NCBI GenBank assembly: GCA_000727475.1
Contig: KL647290.1
Location: 5,114,405 to 5,178,404, forward strand
DNA from: Sarcocystis neurona
Taxonomy: Eukaryota; Apicomplexa; Conoidasida; Eucoccidiorida; Sarcocystidae
Direction: 5' to 3'
Length of the DNA stretch: 64,000 bases
The notes under the pieces were generated by a model. It searched no databases. It was not told the origin of the DNA and saw nothing but the letters and a program-made list of their open reading frames with translations. Shown here piece by piece: positions 48,501 to 57,594 of this stretch (position 1 is the first letter of the stretch; the number at the start of each line of letters is the position of its first letter). The translations under genes were made by a program, and so were the position numbers.

Positions 48501-51053
48501 GATATAATATATATATATACGTGTATTTGTGTGTGTGTGTATATATATATATGTATATATATGTATGCATACCTACGTCTTCAAACATACCTAGAAAGAC
48601 ACATACCCATCTGTAGGTATGTATACATCTATATGTGTATATGTGTACATCTGTAGAGATATGTATGGATATATATATATATATATATATATGCATGTAT
48701 ATGCATCTATATAGATACGTGCGTACGATTATGTACATAGGTGTCTGTAGAGATACGTGTGAAGATGCATATATATGTATATATATATATATATACATGT
48801 GCATATGTGTACAGGTGTGTGTATATGTGTGTATATACATATATATATACGTATATGTGCACATACGTCCATATGTGTGTATATATACGTATATATACGT
48901 GTAGAGAGAGATGCGGATGTGCGAACCATAACAGACGGAATACTGCGTGCTGCGCCCGCGGTTCCATTACGCCGCTTGTATTTACTCACTTGTACACATA
49001 TAAACACACATGCACACATAGACACATACATGTGCACACGTGAATACGTATGTGAGTCGACAAACTTTTCCATTCGCGTGCACACACTTACTTTTTCTCC
49101 TTGTAAACACCTGCCCAGTGCATGCATGTGTGCGTATACGCTAATATGGCGTGTGTACTTTTACGCAGAATTTCAGCGTCAGTACACTTTGAAACAAACT
49201 CCTGCATACACAAGCACACGCATAAAAATTCATACAATATATATATATATATGGTCAATATTCGTTGAGAACTCATGGCATACCTAAGCGCAGTGCACAC
49301 ATATGTTTGTATTGTAAATATATTTCACAAAGATATTTCGTCAGTATACTTTTCCAGTATAGAGGTCATACGCAAATAATATATATATATATAGGTACAC
49401 ACACGAGTATCTAAGGTCACCAGTATACAGGTCCTACATTCATAAATATATATATATATATGTATGTATATATACATATATAGATTGTACAGGGTGTTTC
49501 GCCTAGGTTTCGACTTAGCACTGGCACTATCCTTCTTGGCGTGTCTGTCGCCGTGGAAGCCGCACACGTTGTTGTTGCCCCGAGAGAAAATCCTTCTCTT
49601 CCGCCCAAGTTCAAGAATATATGCGAAACAACGCGCTCATGTATATCTACGTAAGAAAAGAGGGAAATTTATTTGCACACATACGTGTATATATATATAT
49701 ATATGGAATACGTAGCTTCGAATAAACTGGAAGAATTTCATTATCCGTGCGTATCTGAAGACGTATCCGATTGAATAAGGGTACTTAGATTCGAAGATAT
49801 CAAGGTATATATTTTTGTGTGTACGCATGCGTGTATCTAGGAATGTGTGTGTGCACGTATATACATACGTATATATATATATATATATGTATTTATTTGT
49901 GCACGTGTGTGTATGTATATGTGTGTTCGTATGTATGCATGCACACGTGTGTGTAGATACGTGTGGTTATATATATACATATGTGTGTATATACAGAGTG
50001 TACGTATGTGTGCACGTAGGTGTGTCGCCCTGTACAGTCATAAAATCGGTGGACCTTTATCTTCTACAAATATCTTCAGGTGAACTCGAGTCGCTATATA
50101 TTCCCCCTGTGGGTAAAATCGGTCCTACACGAATGTGTGTATGTATGAATATGTAGACAGACAGCAATGCGTTCGTCTTGAGTTTCGGCAAAGTAAGTGC
50201 TCTCTGTGTTTTCTTTACTCGTGACAAACAGGAAGCGCTGCACGAGGACGCCGACTCACAGAACGTACTTAAATATCTCATTTCGGATCCCTTCATACAG
50301 CGACTTCTCCTTTGCCTTCATTGCAGCAGAATCGACAAGAATAGCAGCAAAAGCAGCAACCGGAATAGCTGTGCCAGCAGCAACAAGGACGGAAGCACCA
50401 GCAATCAGAGCAGTCGTGGCCTAGGCGGATCAGGAGAAGGAGGAGGAAGCGCACCAGAAGCAGCAGCAGGAGAAAGGGATGAACGAGGGAATGCAGCAAC
50501 AGTAAAGGTCTTGTGGCTTCTGCCTTGGACTTCGGTGTATTCTGAGTGTTCGTTGTGTTCTGATTCTCACACTTCTCTCCCTTTTGTCCGTTCGTCTTCT
50601 CTGTCGTTGTGTCCTCTTGTTTCATTTGCAACATGTGTTAGTCGTTCCCTTGATTTTTTTGAAGATGCAAAGGAATCCAAATACCTTCCTTCTGTTGCGA
50701 TGGGGAACGCTGGCGACGCTCCGCTACCTCTGCAACAAAAAAGAACAAAGCGAGTGCCTGCCTCTCCTCATTCCTGTTCGTTCCCTCCTTTATCTTGCTC
50801 CTCTTCCTGTTCTTCGCACTCTGTGGCGATGGGGGATTGCCGTGGAGGAGACGCGGCTCCTTCGTATTCGCATCCACAGACAGAAGCTCTCTCTATTCGC
50901 CCTTCTTCGTCTTCTACAAAGCAGGATCCCTCTTTCATCAACACAGAAATGTCTTCCTCCGCCGTAATTACGGGACGCTCTTCTTGCAGAGTCGTTATAA
51001 CCTTCTCCGATTGGCTAGAACGAATTCTTCTGCCACCTGACTTCTTTCGATAG
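23530..51053 (+). CDS. ALC1/CHD1L-like SNF2 chromatin remodeler with macrodomain
   Basis: The model is join(23530..24888, 26883..27203, 28674..28940, 30905..31163, 32395..32834, 35856..36159, 37565..39078, 43192..43752, 44907..47681, 50232..51053), 2873 residues against about 900 in human CHD1L. SNF2 remodelers slide nucleosomes using ATP. ALC1 is additionally switched on when its macrodomain binds poly(ADP-ribose). Visible blocks: motif I DEMGLGKT (315-322), CPLSVVSTW, VVTTYDLL, motif II DEAT (522-525) where DEAH is usual, TGTP (551-554), EFFSLLRLANPRVF, FVLRR, LRKCCNHPALF, VVIFSYSTAMLDILEDYF, SVKAGGYGV, and motif VI with R963, R966 and GQ. The CHD1L-specific part follows: VEEVMYLRGLGKLQLAAD, IYLYEGEDY (about 1405), LTTAELEQLRK, WRANNYISYSLP (about 1499), and a macrodomain from about 1625 with D1630. 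The start ATG follows an in-frame TGA at 23476. Exon edges are inferred from phase and homology. Exon 10 membership is less sure, and several pyrimidine-rich parts of exons 1, 6, 9 and 10 could hide short introns. Confidence 0.85.
24889..26882 (+). other. ALC1-like intron 1
   Basis: This 2-kb intron holds TA/TG microsatellites (25010-25140, 25560-25740, 25860-26000) and a purine-rich AGCAGC block at 26480-26700 that may include an extra exon. Confidence 0.7.
26459..26657 (+). other. Candidate additional ALC1-like exon
   Basis: A forward frame from CAA at 26459 encodes a strongly basic Lys/Arg/Ser stretch. It is preceded by a CAG acceptor and ends at a good donor (GTAAGG at 26658) in phase 1. 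Its CAG-type triplets read on the sense strand, as in exons. A phase-compatible acceptor exists inside the start of exon 2. The conserved SNF2 fold does not need it. Confidence 0.25.
26883..27203 (+). other. ALC1-like exon 2 (SNF2 motifs II and III)
   Basis: It encodes YPFDLVVTTYDLLAADMDLF, then CIVFDEATRLKK (motif II with Thr instead of His) and HHVLLLTGTPVERDLV (motif III). The donor GTT|GTGCGT is weak but gives the correct length to the next block, EFFSLL. The frame runs on to a TAG at 27231. Confidence 0.85.
27204..28673 (+). other. ALC1-like intron 2
   Basis: It is microsatellite-rich in its first half and has a dense CTG block on the sense strand at 28100-28670, up to the exon 3 acceptor. 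Confidence 0.75.
28674..28940 (+). other. ALC1-like exon 3
   Basis: This 89-codon phase-0 exon encodes EFFSLLRLANPRVFHHPDAL, a low-complexity Ser/Arg/Gly insert, and ELLQQIVKTFVLRR, matching the SNF2 segment after TGTP up to the conserved LLRR. The flanks are ACATGTAG| and CACCAG|GTATAT. It has no ATG near its 5' end and is easily missed by start-to-stop searches. Confidence 0.85.
28941..30904 (+). other. ALC1-like intron 3
   Basis: It contains sense-strand CTG blocks at 29340-29800 and 30030-30890 and TA tracts at 29810-29825 and 30360-30400. Long leucine- or alanine-rich frames here are translations of CTG repeats. Confidence 0.75.
30905..31163 (+). other. ALC1-like exon 4
   Basis: It encodes VKSSWSLPVLFEVAIFLPLT and then PLQRRLYLWLL, the SNF2 strand and helix before the LRKCCNHP block, followed by an Ala/Ser/Lys linker. 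The donor CGAA|GTACGT is in phase 1. A CAG-rich stretch directly downstream (31180-31480) is unusual for an intron here. Confidence 0.8.
31164..32394 (+). other. ALC1-like intron 4
   Basis: It starts with a sense-strand CAG block (31180-31480), an exception to the usual intronic CTG orientation. A pyrimidine-rich tract follows (31500-31860), then TA microsatellites around 32060. Confidence 0.65.
32395..32834 (+). other. ALC1-like exon 5 (helicase C start)
   Basis: The acceptor after TCTGTGTATGAAG restores frame from exon 4 and gives LQNLYMQLRKCCNHPALF. A Gln/Ala/Glu insert follows, then KVVIFSYSTAMLDILEDYF and DAVRFDGRMRDAERREALAA, the start of the second RecA lobe. It ends CTCAAG|GTACTA in phase 0. 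Confidence 0.9.
32835..35855 (+). other. ALC1-like intron 5
   Basis: This 3-kb intron is made of TA/TG/CA microsatellites (32870-33130, 33990-34300, 34370-35220) and a sense-strand CTG block (35340-35850) before exon 6. Confidence 0.8.
35856..36159 (+). other. ALC1-like exon 6 (helicase motifs V and VI)
   Basis: It encodes NPFVFLVSVKAGGYGVSF, then GNPQAEQQAIARLYRQGQ and KHVKVIRLLTKGT. The acceptor CTGCAG at 35855 is in phase with exon 5. A later acceptor near 35934 would fit only a different exon 5 end. The donor ACAG|GTACTG is in phase 1. Confidence 0.85.
36160..37564 (+). other. ALC1-like intron 6
   Basis: It consists of TA/TG microsatellites with a large imperfect inverted repeat (arms about 36465-36616 and 36894-37022). 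Confidence 0.8.
36465..37022. repeat. Imperfect inverted repeat in intron 6
   Basis: Arm 1 (about 36465-36616) and the reverse complement of arm 2 (about 36894-37022) share, in the same order, the blocks AAATCTAC, CCCCTACA, ATATTCATACAC, GACT and TAGACCTTGGTGTGTTCT. TA runs of different length lie between them. The loop is about 277 bp. Confidence 0.8.
37565..39078 (+). other. ALC1-like exon 7 (post-helicase linker)
   Basis: It begins by completing Val in TVEEVMYLRGLGKLQLAAD, the conserved end of the SNF2 helicase domain. It then encodes a long Ala/Glu/Arg/Ser-rich region, DFPDIEGILLELE, IYLYEGEDY and LTTAELEQLRKEAE, which match in order the CHD1L linker between ATPase and macrodomain. The donor GCAGAG|GTATTG is in phase 0. 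Confidence 0.85.
40600..41760. repeat. Degenerate purine-rich intronic repeat array
   Basis: Variants of a unit of about 70-110 bp recur. Each has a GGAGAAGAAAAG-like purine tract, a CTTTGTGCGTATGT-like stretch and a TGGATATATT-like stretch. Copies are strongly diverged and the boundaries are approximate. Confidence 0.5.
42457..43115. other. Assembly gap (659 N)
   Basis: The gap is flanked on both sides by CTG/GCTGTTG repeats (42380-42456 and 43116-43145), so it probably marks an unresolved CTG tract in intron 7. Open frames crossing it are artefacts. Confidence 0.98.
43192..43752 (+). other. ALC1-like exon 8 (macrodomain start)
   Basis: It follows TTTTGCTGCAG. It encodes QLRRWRANNYISYSLP (matching the CHD1L stretch around WWESNNYQSF), a Lys/Glu-rich linker, and the macrodomain start with LHYRTGDASEP, AVLLHLVDASGTWLHGRGFF and SEYLAK. 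D1630 in TGDA aligns with the aspartate that contacts ADP-ribose in macrodomains. It ends in phase 0 at AAA|GTTAGC. Confidence 0.85.
43753..44906 (+). other. ALC1-like intron 8
   Basis: TA/TG microsatellites with a perfect 61-bp inverted repeat. The acceptor region is TTTTCGCAG. Confidence 0.8.
44027..44324. repeat. Perfect 61-bp inverted repeat in intron 8
   Basis: Bases 44027-44087 and the reverse complement of 44264-44324 are identical, including the non-repetitive core TTATCTACTTTCATGGATAT. The arms are separated by 176 bp of unrelated sequence, which contains no open frame of note. Confidence 0.92.
44907..47681 (+). other. ALC1-like exon 9 (rest of macrodomain and tail)
   Basis: It continues the macrodomain with AKKMGDLHAGDCHVLPL and LRSSLVKLRLHL. 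A Ser/Ala/Thr insert of about 139 residues follows (1733-1871), then the macrodomain end (LASVHCPRC, KAVERLLLSLL, VFVYFYRPK). After that come Ser/Asn-, Ala- and Gln-rich stretches and a non-repetitive block (FFWIHPSIYEEVAAFYVQEM). The frame stays open to a TGA at 47748, so the gene could end there. The donor ACA|GTATAT (or TCT|GTAAAA at 47700) joins exon 10 in phase. The first part of the insert is CTG-type and might be a short intron. Confidence 0.75.
47025..47240. repeat. 108-bp in-frame tandem duplication in exon 9
   Basis: Two near-identical 36-codon units start at 47025 and 47133. Both encode a Gln-rich stretch containing RGEQQQVQAPQ, and the duplication keeps the reading frame. Confidence 0.85.
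47682..50231 (+). other. Probable ALC1-like intron 9
   Basis: It holds an 18-bp CTG-type minisatellite and dense TA/TG/CA microsatellites (48240-49060, 49440-49490, 49690-50020). The sense-strand CTG block at 47820-48050 fits intronic sequence. Confidence 0.55.
47830..47941. repeat. 18-bp CTG-type minisatellite, about six copies
   Basis: Variants of TCTGCTGCTGCTGCAGTC repeat head to tail. Confidence 0.9.
50232..51053 (+). other. Probable ALC1-like exon 10 (C-terminus)
   Basis: It opens after GTGACAAACAG in the phase of exon 9. It encodes a helical-looking block (DADSQNVLKYLISDPFIQRL, then LLCLHC), an Asn/Ser/Gly-rich CAG-type stretch, a Ser-rich stretch and a non-repetitive end (VVITFSDWLERILLPPDFFR) before TAG at 51051-51053. 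No domain is recognised. Membership of the ALC1-like gene rests on phase, orientation and absence of another gene start. It could be a separate small gene, and 50508-50665 could be an intron. Confidence 0.5.
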
Positions 51054-54000
51054 CTATAAGGCTACGGAGAACAAAAACATGAAGGAAAATATTAAGTATT
51101 ATTAATAGGGTGAAAGTAATGGTAAGGGCAAGGGGAGACTGTTTGCACGTCTCCTAATGATGTGCGTATCACGCTGCACGCGCCGAACACCCTCAACAGA
51201 CACGTGCCACGTTTTCAGAGAAACGTGCAACAGGTTGTCGAACGCTGCTAATATTATACTTCGTGTGACTCTATTTCTTGTGACTCTCTTCGCTACAAGA
51301 ACAACACACGGAGCGACAGTTAGGATAGCGAAGTCCTCGCACGGCTCGTGCGGGAAACTTAGGCACGTATTATTACATCCATATACATATGTATATATAT
51401 ATATGTATTAATATGTATATATGCGTGAATGTGTCACGTGTTTAAGTTACAGTCTGGTACAGTACACAGGAAACCTAACTCTCTTGGGAACCGGCGTTTC
51501 AACAGAATGGTGAAGATACCTGAAATCTAACCAGCTTGCTCTATCGCGTTCACACACATGTATGTAGGTCTCTCCTTGTGTGTACATATATATATGTATA
51601 TACATATGTATGTATGCGTTTGTGTGTCGAACACATGTCACTCTGCGTATATATTACACTTCACATACACCTACGAACACACTGGATGTGCATATTTGCA
51701 TCCACAAACAATATTACCTATGCAGCTTATTGGGGTAATACATACTTTCGTGGGGACACTTTTACTCCGACAACCAGTGGATGCGCCGGTGAAAATTAAG
51801 CAACAGAATACACGGCCTGGTACCGCTGACTATGTCACTACTTATTTCGGCAGTTCACTGAAACGTGGGCCTCCTCGTGTGTCCAGCAGTCTCCTCCCAA
51901 GGACCACCCGCGCTCTGACAGTTCGCCACTGTCACTTTATCTCCAGTACGATGTTCTCCATATTGTTCTGACGCCCTACGTAGGGCTTGCACGTCAACAT
52001 CAAAGTATCTTGATTTGCAGTTTACGTGCAGAGAAAAGAACGTGAGAGGCGACTCCGAGCAAATTAATACTCTCTTCGCTCAACACAACTTCCTAATTTC
52101 TCTAAAACTACCGGCCTTTCGGTCTTTTCCGTCACAGGCGGACGCCCACTACAGACGAAGTATAATATATACGGGCGGGCGCCGCGTGTGTGTACACTTT
52201 GTCAGTATGTCTTCGTATATACGTAAAGACACACCTGAACACATTTCATGCCTGTATGTGCAGACATCATGACGCCCATATTTGTAGACATACACACTGC
52301 GGTGGTAAAATTTCAGAGGGGAATCCAAATGAGATCATTTGCACATATGATGCACCTTGCTGCACTTCTTTCCTGTGCACTACTTGAATTTCGCATAATC
52401 TGGTCTATGCACTCCTGCCCTATAGCGAAAAGAATTCATCTGTTCCATCGTGTGTGTGTGTGCGTGTGTGCTGGTATGAACATATATATAATATATATGT
52501 ATAAATGTAGTTATGTAGGAATGCACATATATATGTGTATAAATGCAGGGGCAGATTAAAAAATATCTTGAGCGACACACATGTACTCAACCAGTATATG
52601 AATAGAGAGATACACATGGTAATAGATACATAACCAGCACACATTAGTATACCATACTGACAAGTGCATATACACACGTTCTAGGTATGTCCCTGTGTAG
52701 GCACAGCATGATAGGTATTACACAAATAAATGGTAGATCCTGCTTCCTCATACATCAGCAAACCCTTAATTTACCAGGAGCTCTACAGGTAGTGGAAATA
52801 CGTATTGCTGATCACATTGCTAGATTTGAGGTGTACGTATACCCCAAAGAATGGCTATACAGGCGTTCATTCAGCCTCCTCACGTGTATGTGTATTTCGA
52901 ACCGTGTACCTGAGCTTCTCTGGGAAGTTCATCGGACCGCAGCATGTTCATTCAACTGCAGCACGGGTTGTATCATTTTCAGAAGACTAACTGCCTGAGT
53001 AGTGTATATATATATATGTATGGAAATACATAAATATATATGTGTATATGAGTATATTAATAGTTGCACATCTTGTAACCATGTTGGGGCATGTGCTGCT
53101 CGGAAAAACTGGGCACCATTAAGCAACACTGCTACAGAGACCGCAGCAGACCGCGTGACGCTACATGCTCATGCACTACAGAAGTTTACTTCCGCTGATA
53201 ACAGGACTCCTCGCTATATTGCTCTTGCCTGCACGACCATCTTCGGGTGTACGTACATCGTAGCTTGGGATTCAGGGGCTACGACGGAACGCTAAACCTG
53301 ATCCTCACAGAGGCTTGGGGTATCGCTTTCCGTCATGTGCTGATTCACAAGTTCAGAAACAGTCAAGGGAATGGCGAAACCTACGACAGATAGGCCGTAG
53401 TGGTATGACTATGTCAAGCATTGAGAACATGTGCCTTTTAGCACAGACAGGTTCTCCAACGTGACACTTGTGCGCTGTTTAGTGCCTAAAGTAGTCCTGT
53501 CTTCCGATATCGTACATGGAGACAGTGTAGTTTGACGCAACTTTACTGCATCCGCAATTTTGTCGGTGTGAATGGGTGAATGCCTTCCGACTGCACCACA
53601 CACACTGCACCGTAGCTTCTCAAAAATTTCATTCGAAGATATATAATACAACGTCGATTTGTTCCCCTTCACTTCTGCCACACGGCTGCCAGACCGCTGC
53701 CTCGCTAGCAAGCGGGAGCGGCCCGTGTAGCAATGTAGCGTGTAGCGCGGTGGAAAGTGGAAAAAGAATACTTTTACCTCGTGCTCTATGAAAACTGCTC
53801 TTTTTCCTCTTTCACTTGGGGTTCTGTAAACTACTTTTTCGTCTACTCTTCTCCAGGAAATCCCGTGTATTTGGTAGAACTTCGTCCGCTTTCCTGTGCA
53901 TTGCTGGAGATTTCCAACTCTCTCCTGGAGACACCAGCCTTCAACGCGCTCCGGTGTTGGCGGCCAAATTTCCCTGCTCTACCGGCATTATGCGACCGCT

Positions 54001-54653
54001 TCGATTTCAGAAGCGCCGCTTCTTGAGCCTTTCCACTGTGCTAGAACTTCTACCAAATACTTCTCTTCCGTATGTTTGACAGCTGTTCAAAACCTCAATC
54101 CCGTCCCGTTTTGCCTTTGCCGCGCGCGGTCAGAACCGCGACCGGCCTACAAACTAACTGCGTAGAGGTTTACATCCACATACGCGTACGCGTATGCCCT
54201 CGGTGTAGATATAAGTGCTGGTGAATCAATTACACACACATACGCATATGTATATACATACACATATGTATATATGTACATTATATGTTTTGCATAACAT
54301 ATTGTGCTAAAGTACATGCATGTACGTACATGTATGTTTTCGAATTGAACTGCTAAGGCAGGTACGTCCTGCGTGGTCACCGGGCAAGAACACGAGTCTT
54401 GAGTCTTGCCTTCTTGAACTGTAGCAAGCGTGTAAGGATCTCATGTAACTGGTCTTGTATCTTCTCGTGATTTTGCTCTGCTTCCCTCATCACATATAAC
54501 TTTGTTGTTTTCCGACAAAACTTCTCCACACGTTGTTGCTGGTTCCAGTTTTTATGGTACTTCAAGTAGTATTCCCGTTTTTCCGTGTTTTTTCTCCTTT
54601 TCACTCTGGAGTGCGTGCTCCCTGTCCTGTTAAAATGGCACTCGACCTGTAAA
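51054..54653. other. Repeat-poor intergenic region
   Basis: Unique DNA with short TA/TG microsatellites at about 51380-51420, 51585-51620, 52480-52540, 53005-53050 and 54240-54310. Frames are short on both strands and show no conserved motif. It should contain the 3' end of the ALC1-like gene and the promoter of the MON1-like gene. No RNA gene was recognised. Confidence 0.5.
54635..54652 (+). promoter_or_regulatory. Five-codon upstream ORF before the MON1-like start
   Basis: ATGGCACTCGACCTGTAA ends one base before the presumed start ATG at 54654. Its ATG has G at +4, a better context than the main ATG. It could reduce initiation at the main start. Transcript evidence is lacking. Confidence 0.35.
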
Positions 54654-57594
54654 ATGAACTTGTGGACTTTTTTCGAAGACGACGCGGTCCCCGCGCGTAC
54701 CAGGAAAGAGACGGAGGAGGTGTTGCTTTTTTGTAGACAGAATGAGCAGCAGGCAGCAGCAGCGACCCCAGAGTCAAGCTACGGAGGAACAGCTGCTGCT
54801 GCAGCGCACGACGCTCATGCACCAGCAATCAAAGCAGGAGGAACAGCACATGCAGCAGAAGACATAGTTGAAGCAGCAGCGACAGCAGCAGATGCAGCAG
54901 CAACGGATGGAGGACAGAGAAAGGGAGGAGGAGGGAGAGGAGCACGAGAAGCGTCACCAAGTCCGACACATCCAGTTGCTGCATGGTGGGAAAAAGGAAG
55001 AGTGAAAGGTAGAAACAGAAGTAGGACTGCAATGGATGAAGAGGGGGACGTAGCCGCCGACGTTGCAGTGGAGGAAAGTTATGAAGGAGAAGCAGCAGGA
55101 GTCGTACGAAAAGATGCAGGAGCCGATTCTGTTAGAGCAGAACCAGCACTCTCGGCAGAAGCTGCAGCAGCAGAAGCAGCGGCAGCAGAAGGGGAGATGC
55201 GACTGTGTGACTTCATGAGTCTGGACGAGGAGGTGGAAGAGAAAGAGCTACAGCAGCAGCAAAGCAGTCGTAGCAGCACAGTCCAGGAAGAAGCAGAAGC
55301 AGACGGAGGTGCACACGAAGTAGAAGGGGCTAAGGAGGGAGATTTTCTTTTACCGGACACAGAAACCATCTTTAATGCGTCTGCAGAGACGAATACACTT
55401 CTGACACCCGTAGAGTCCCATGTTGACACAACAGCAGCATTACCTCGACGACCAGGAAGACCGAAAGCAGCCGCACAAGGGGCAAAAATGGGAGGAATAC
55501 TAAATGAAGCAACTGCCGCGGAAGAATTTAGGCGAGCGCAGGAGACAACAATAGCAGCAGGTGGAACAGCAGAGGGAGTAGCGGCAGCAGCAGCAGGGAC
55601 AGCTGCAGCAGCAGGAGAACTTGCTGCTGCAGCACGTGAAAGAAGAGATCAAAGAGCAGAAGGAGAACCCGGAGAGGACGTTTTGCAAAAGATCGAATAT
55701 GCCTGTTCCGACTTCGAGAGGAAAGAAGTAGAACTTGCAATAGAGAGAATTGAAGAAGGAACAGAGCAAAAAAGTGAGGAAGTGGAGAAAGAAGATCATG
55801 CGTGGCGTGATGCGAAGGAAAAAGAATTGCTTGAAGAGCGACGCTTTTCTGAGGACGCAGCCGAAAGGCGGCATAGAAGAAGCAGCAGCAGCAGCAGTGA
55901 TAGCAGCACCAACAGCAGCCACTGCAGCAGCAGTCATGCCGACAGCAACAGGGGTGAGAAGAGCACCGTGAAGAATGATCGTTTAGCAAGCAGCGGGTAC
56001 AAGGTAATAAACGACTGCCGCTATAGCAACAGCTGCAGCAGAAGAGAAGAAATAGATAATTCCTTCTCCTCTTCTACCGCTTGCTCCTACGTTGCAACGA
56101 CACCAGCGGGACACAAGACGCATGCAAATTCTTTTGCTCCGACGCCGGTGTCAACAACCGCGTTGCAAGACCAGGAGCAGCAGGAAGACCAGTGGCAGGA
56201 AGGGCGGCAGCAGCAGGAGTTGCGGCAAGAGCAGCGGCAGCAGCAGGAAGAGCAGCAGGAGGAAGGGCAGCAGGGGGAAGACGAGGTGCAGCAGGAGGAG
56301 GAAGAGCAGGAGAGGGAGGAAGAGCAGGAGGGGGAGGACGAGCCGCAGCAGCAGCAGGAAGACCAGCAGCAACAGCCGCATGAAGAGGAGGAGGGGCAAC
56401 AGCATGAGAGCGAGCTTGAGACGAGGAAGGAGAGTCAGCACACGACACAGGTGACTGGTGCTCTGCCGTTTATACGACCGTCGAGTTTGCTATTTGCTTG
56501 TGCGGCTGTACGAGGGGAGAGAGACGCAGCAGCAACGGCAGCAGCAGGGGATGCCTTATGCTCGATAGGAGCAGCAGCAGCGAGGGCAGGAGAGACAATG
56601 ACAGTAGCAACAGCAGAAGATAATGGAAGCGAAGGAAGAAGAGGAAGAAGAGAAGAGACTCACCAGCAGCCTGTGAACAACGATAAGGGTGCTGCTGCTG
56701 CTGCTACTTCTTCGATAAAGCGCGGCACATATGAAACAGCTACTACTGCTGACGTGGTGGTTATTCAGACGTCTGCAGCGCAGTGCCGCTTCTCTCCGGA
56801 AGCTGCTGCAGCAGAAGCTGCTGTTGCTGCTTGTGATGGTGATGCCGCCGCTGTTGAAGGCGGTAGAGGTCTGGAGGAAACCCAGCAGCAACAGCAGCAG
56901 CAAGGGAAGGAAAAAACATGTGCTACAAGTATTGCTCCTGCTTCTTTTCGTGACGAGGGCAGGCAGAAAGTAGAGGTAGCAGCGGGAGAGAAGGAAAGTG
57001 AAGAAAAGAAGCAGATTGATGCTGTTCGGGCAGCTGAGTTCTTCGAGCAGTTGCAACAGAAGCAGCCAGCAACAGCAGCAGTAACAGCAAGCAATGCAGC
57101 AGCAGCAGCACCAGAGGAAACAGGAACGGCAGCACGAGGAGGAGAAGCTGGCCCAAATGCACCAACAGAAGAAGCGAAGAATGCCCCAGCAACAGCGCCA
57201 GCTACAGCAGCAGCGGCGACAGCTGCTGGGCAAAACCACACAAGAGCAGGCAGCAGCAGTAGAAGCAGGAGGCGTAGTGTAGCCTCAGAAGAAGAGAAAG
57301 CAGCAACAAGTGATACCCCAGCAACGTGTGAGGCTGCGACTCCTTTGCCACCGCAGCCACAGCAGCAACTGCAACAGCAGCTGCGAAGAGGACGCAGGGG
57401 GCAAGAAGACGAAGAAGAAGAAGAGTCACAGCAGCTACGACAGCAGGAAAGCAACGAACAATCTAGGCAGAACCCCAGCAGCAGCAAATTTAAGAGGCGT
57501 AGTAGTAGTGCTGGTAGTAATCGAAGTATTGGACGAGTTATGTCTTCTGCTGCCCCTGGTAATTATCCTCCCTCCGATTCCCACAAACAAACAG
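54654..57594 (+). other. MON1-like exon A (low-complexity N-terminus)
   Basis: It has 980 codons. The first 35 residues are non-repetitive (MNLWTFFEDDAVPARTRKE, EEVLLFCRQNEQQ). The rest is Ala-, Glu-, Gln- and Ser-rich, with a charged, probably coiled-coil segment at about 55680-55860 (YACSDFERKEVELAIERIEE) and a Gln/Glu repeat at 56160-56450. The donor ACAG|GTACAA is in phase 1. The frame otherwise ends at a TAA at 57627. It could be a separate gene if exon C is not joined to it. Confidence 0.6.

Noticed and set aside
54377..54604. Minus-strand, highly charged, helix-like 75-codon frame
   Set aside because: It has no ATG at its start and lies opposite a pyrimidine-rich leader of the MON1-like gene, where purine-rich antisense DNA naturally gives Lys/Glu/Arg. 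No motif.
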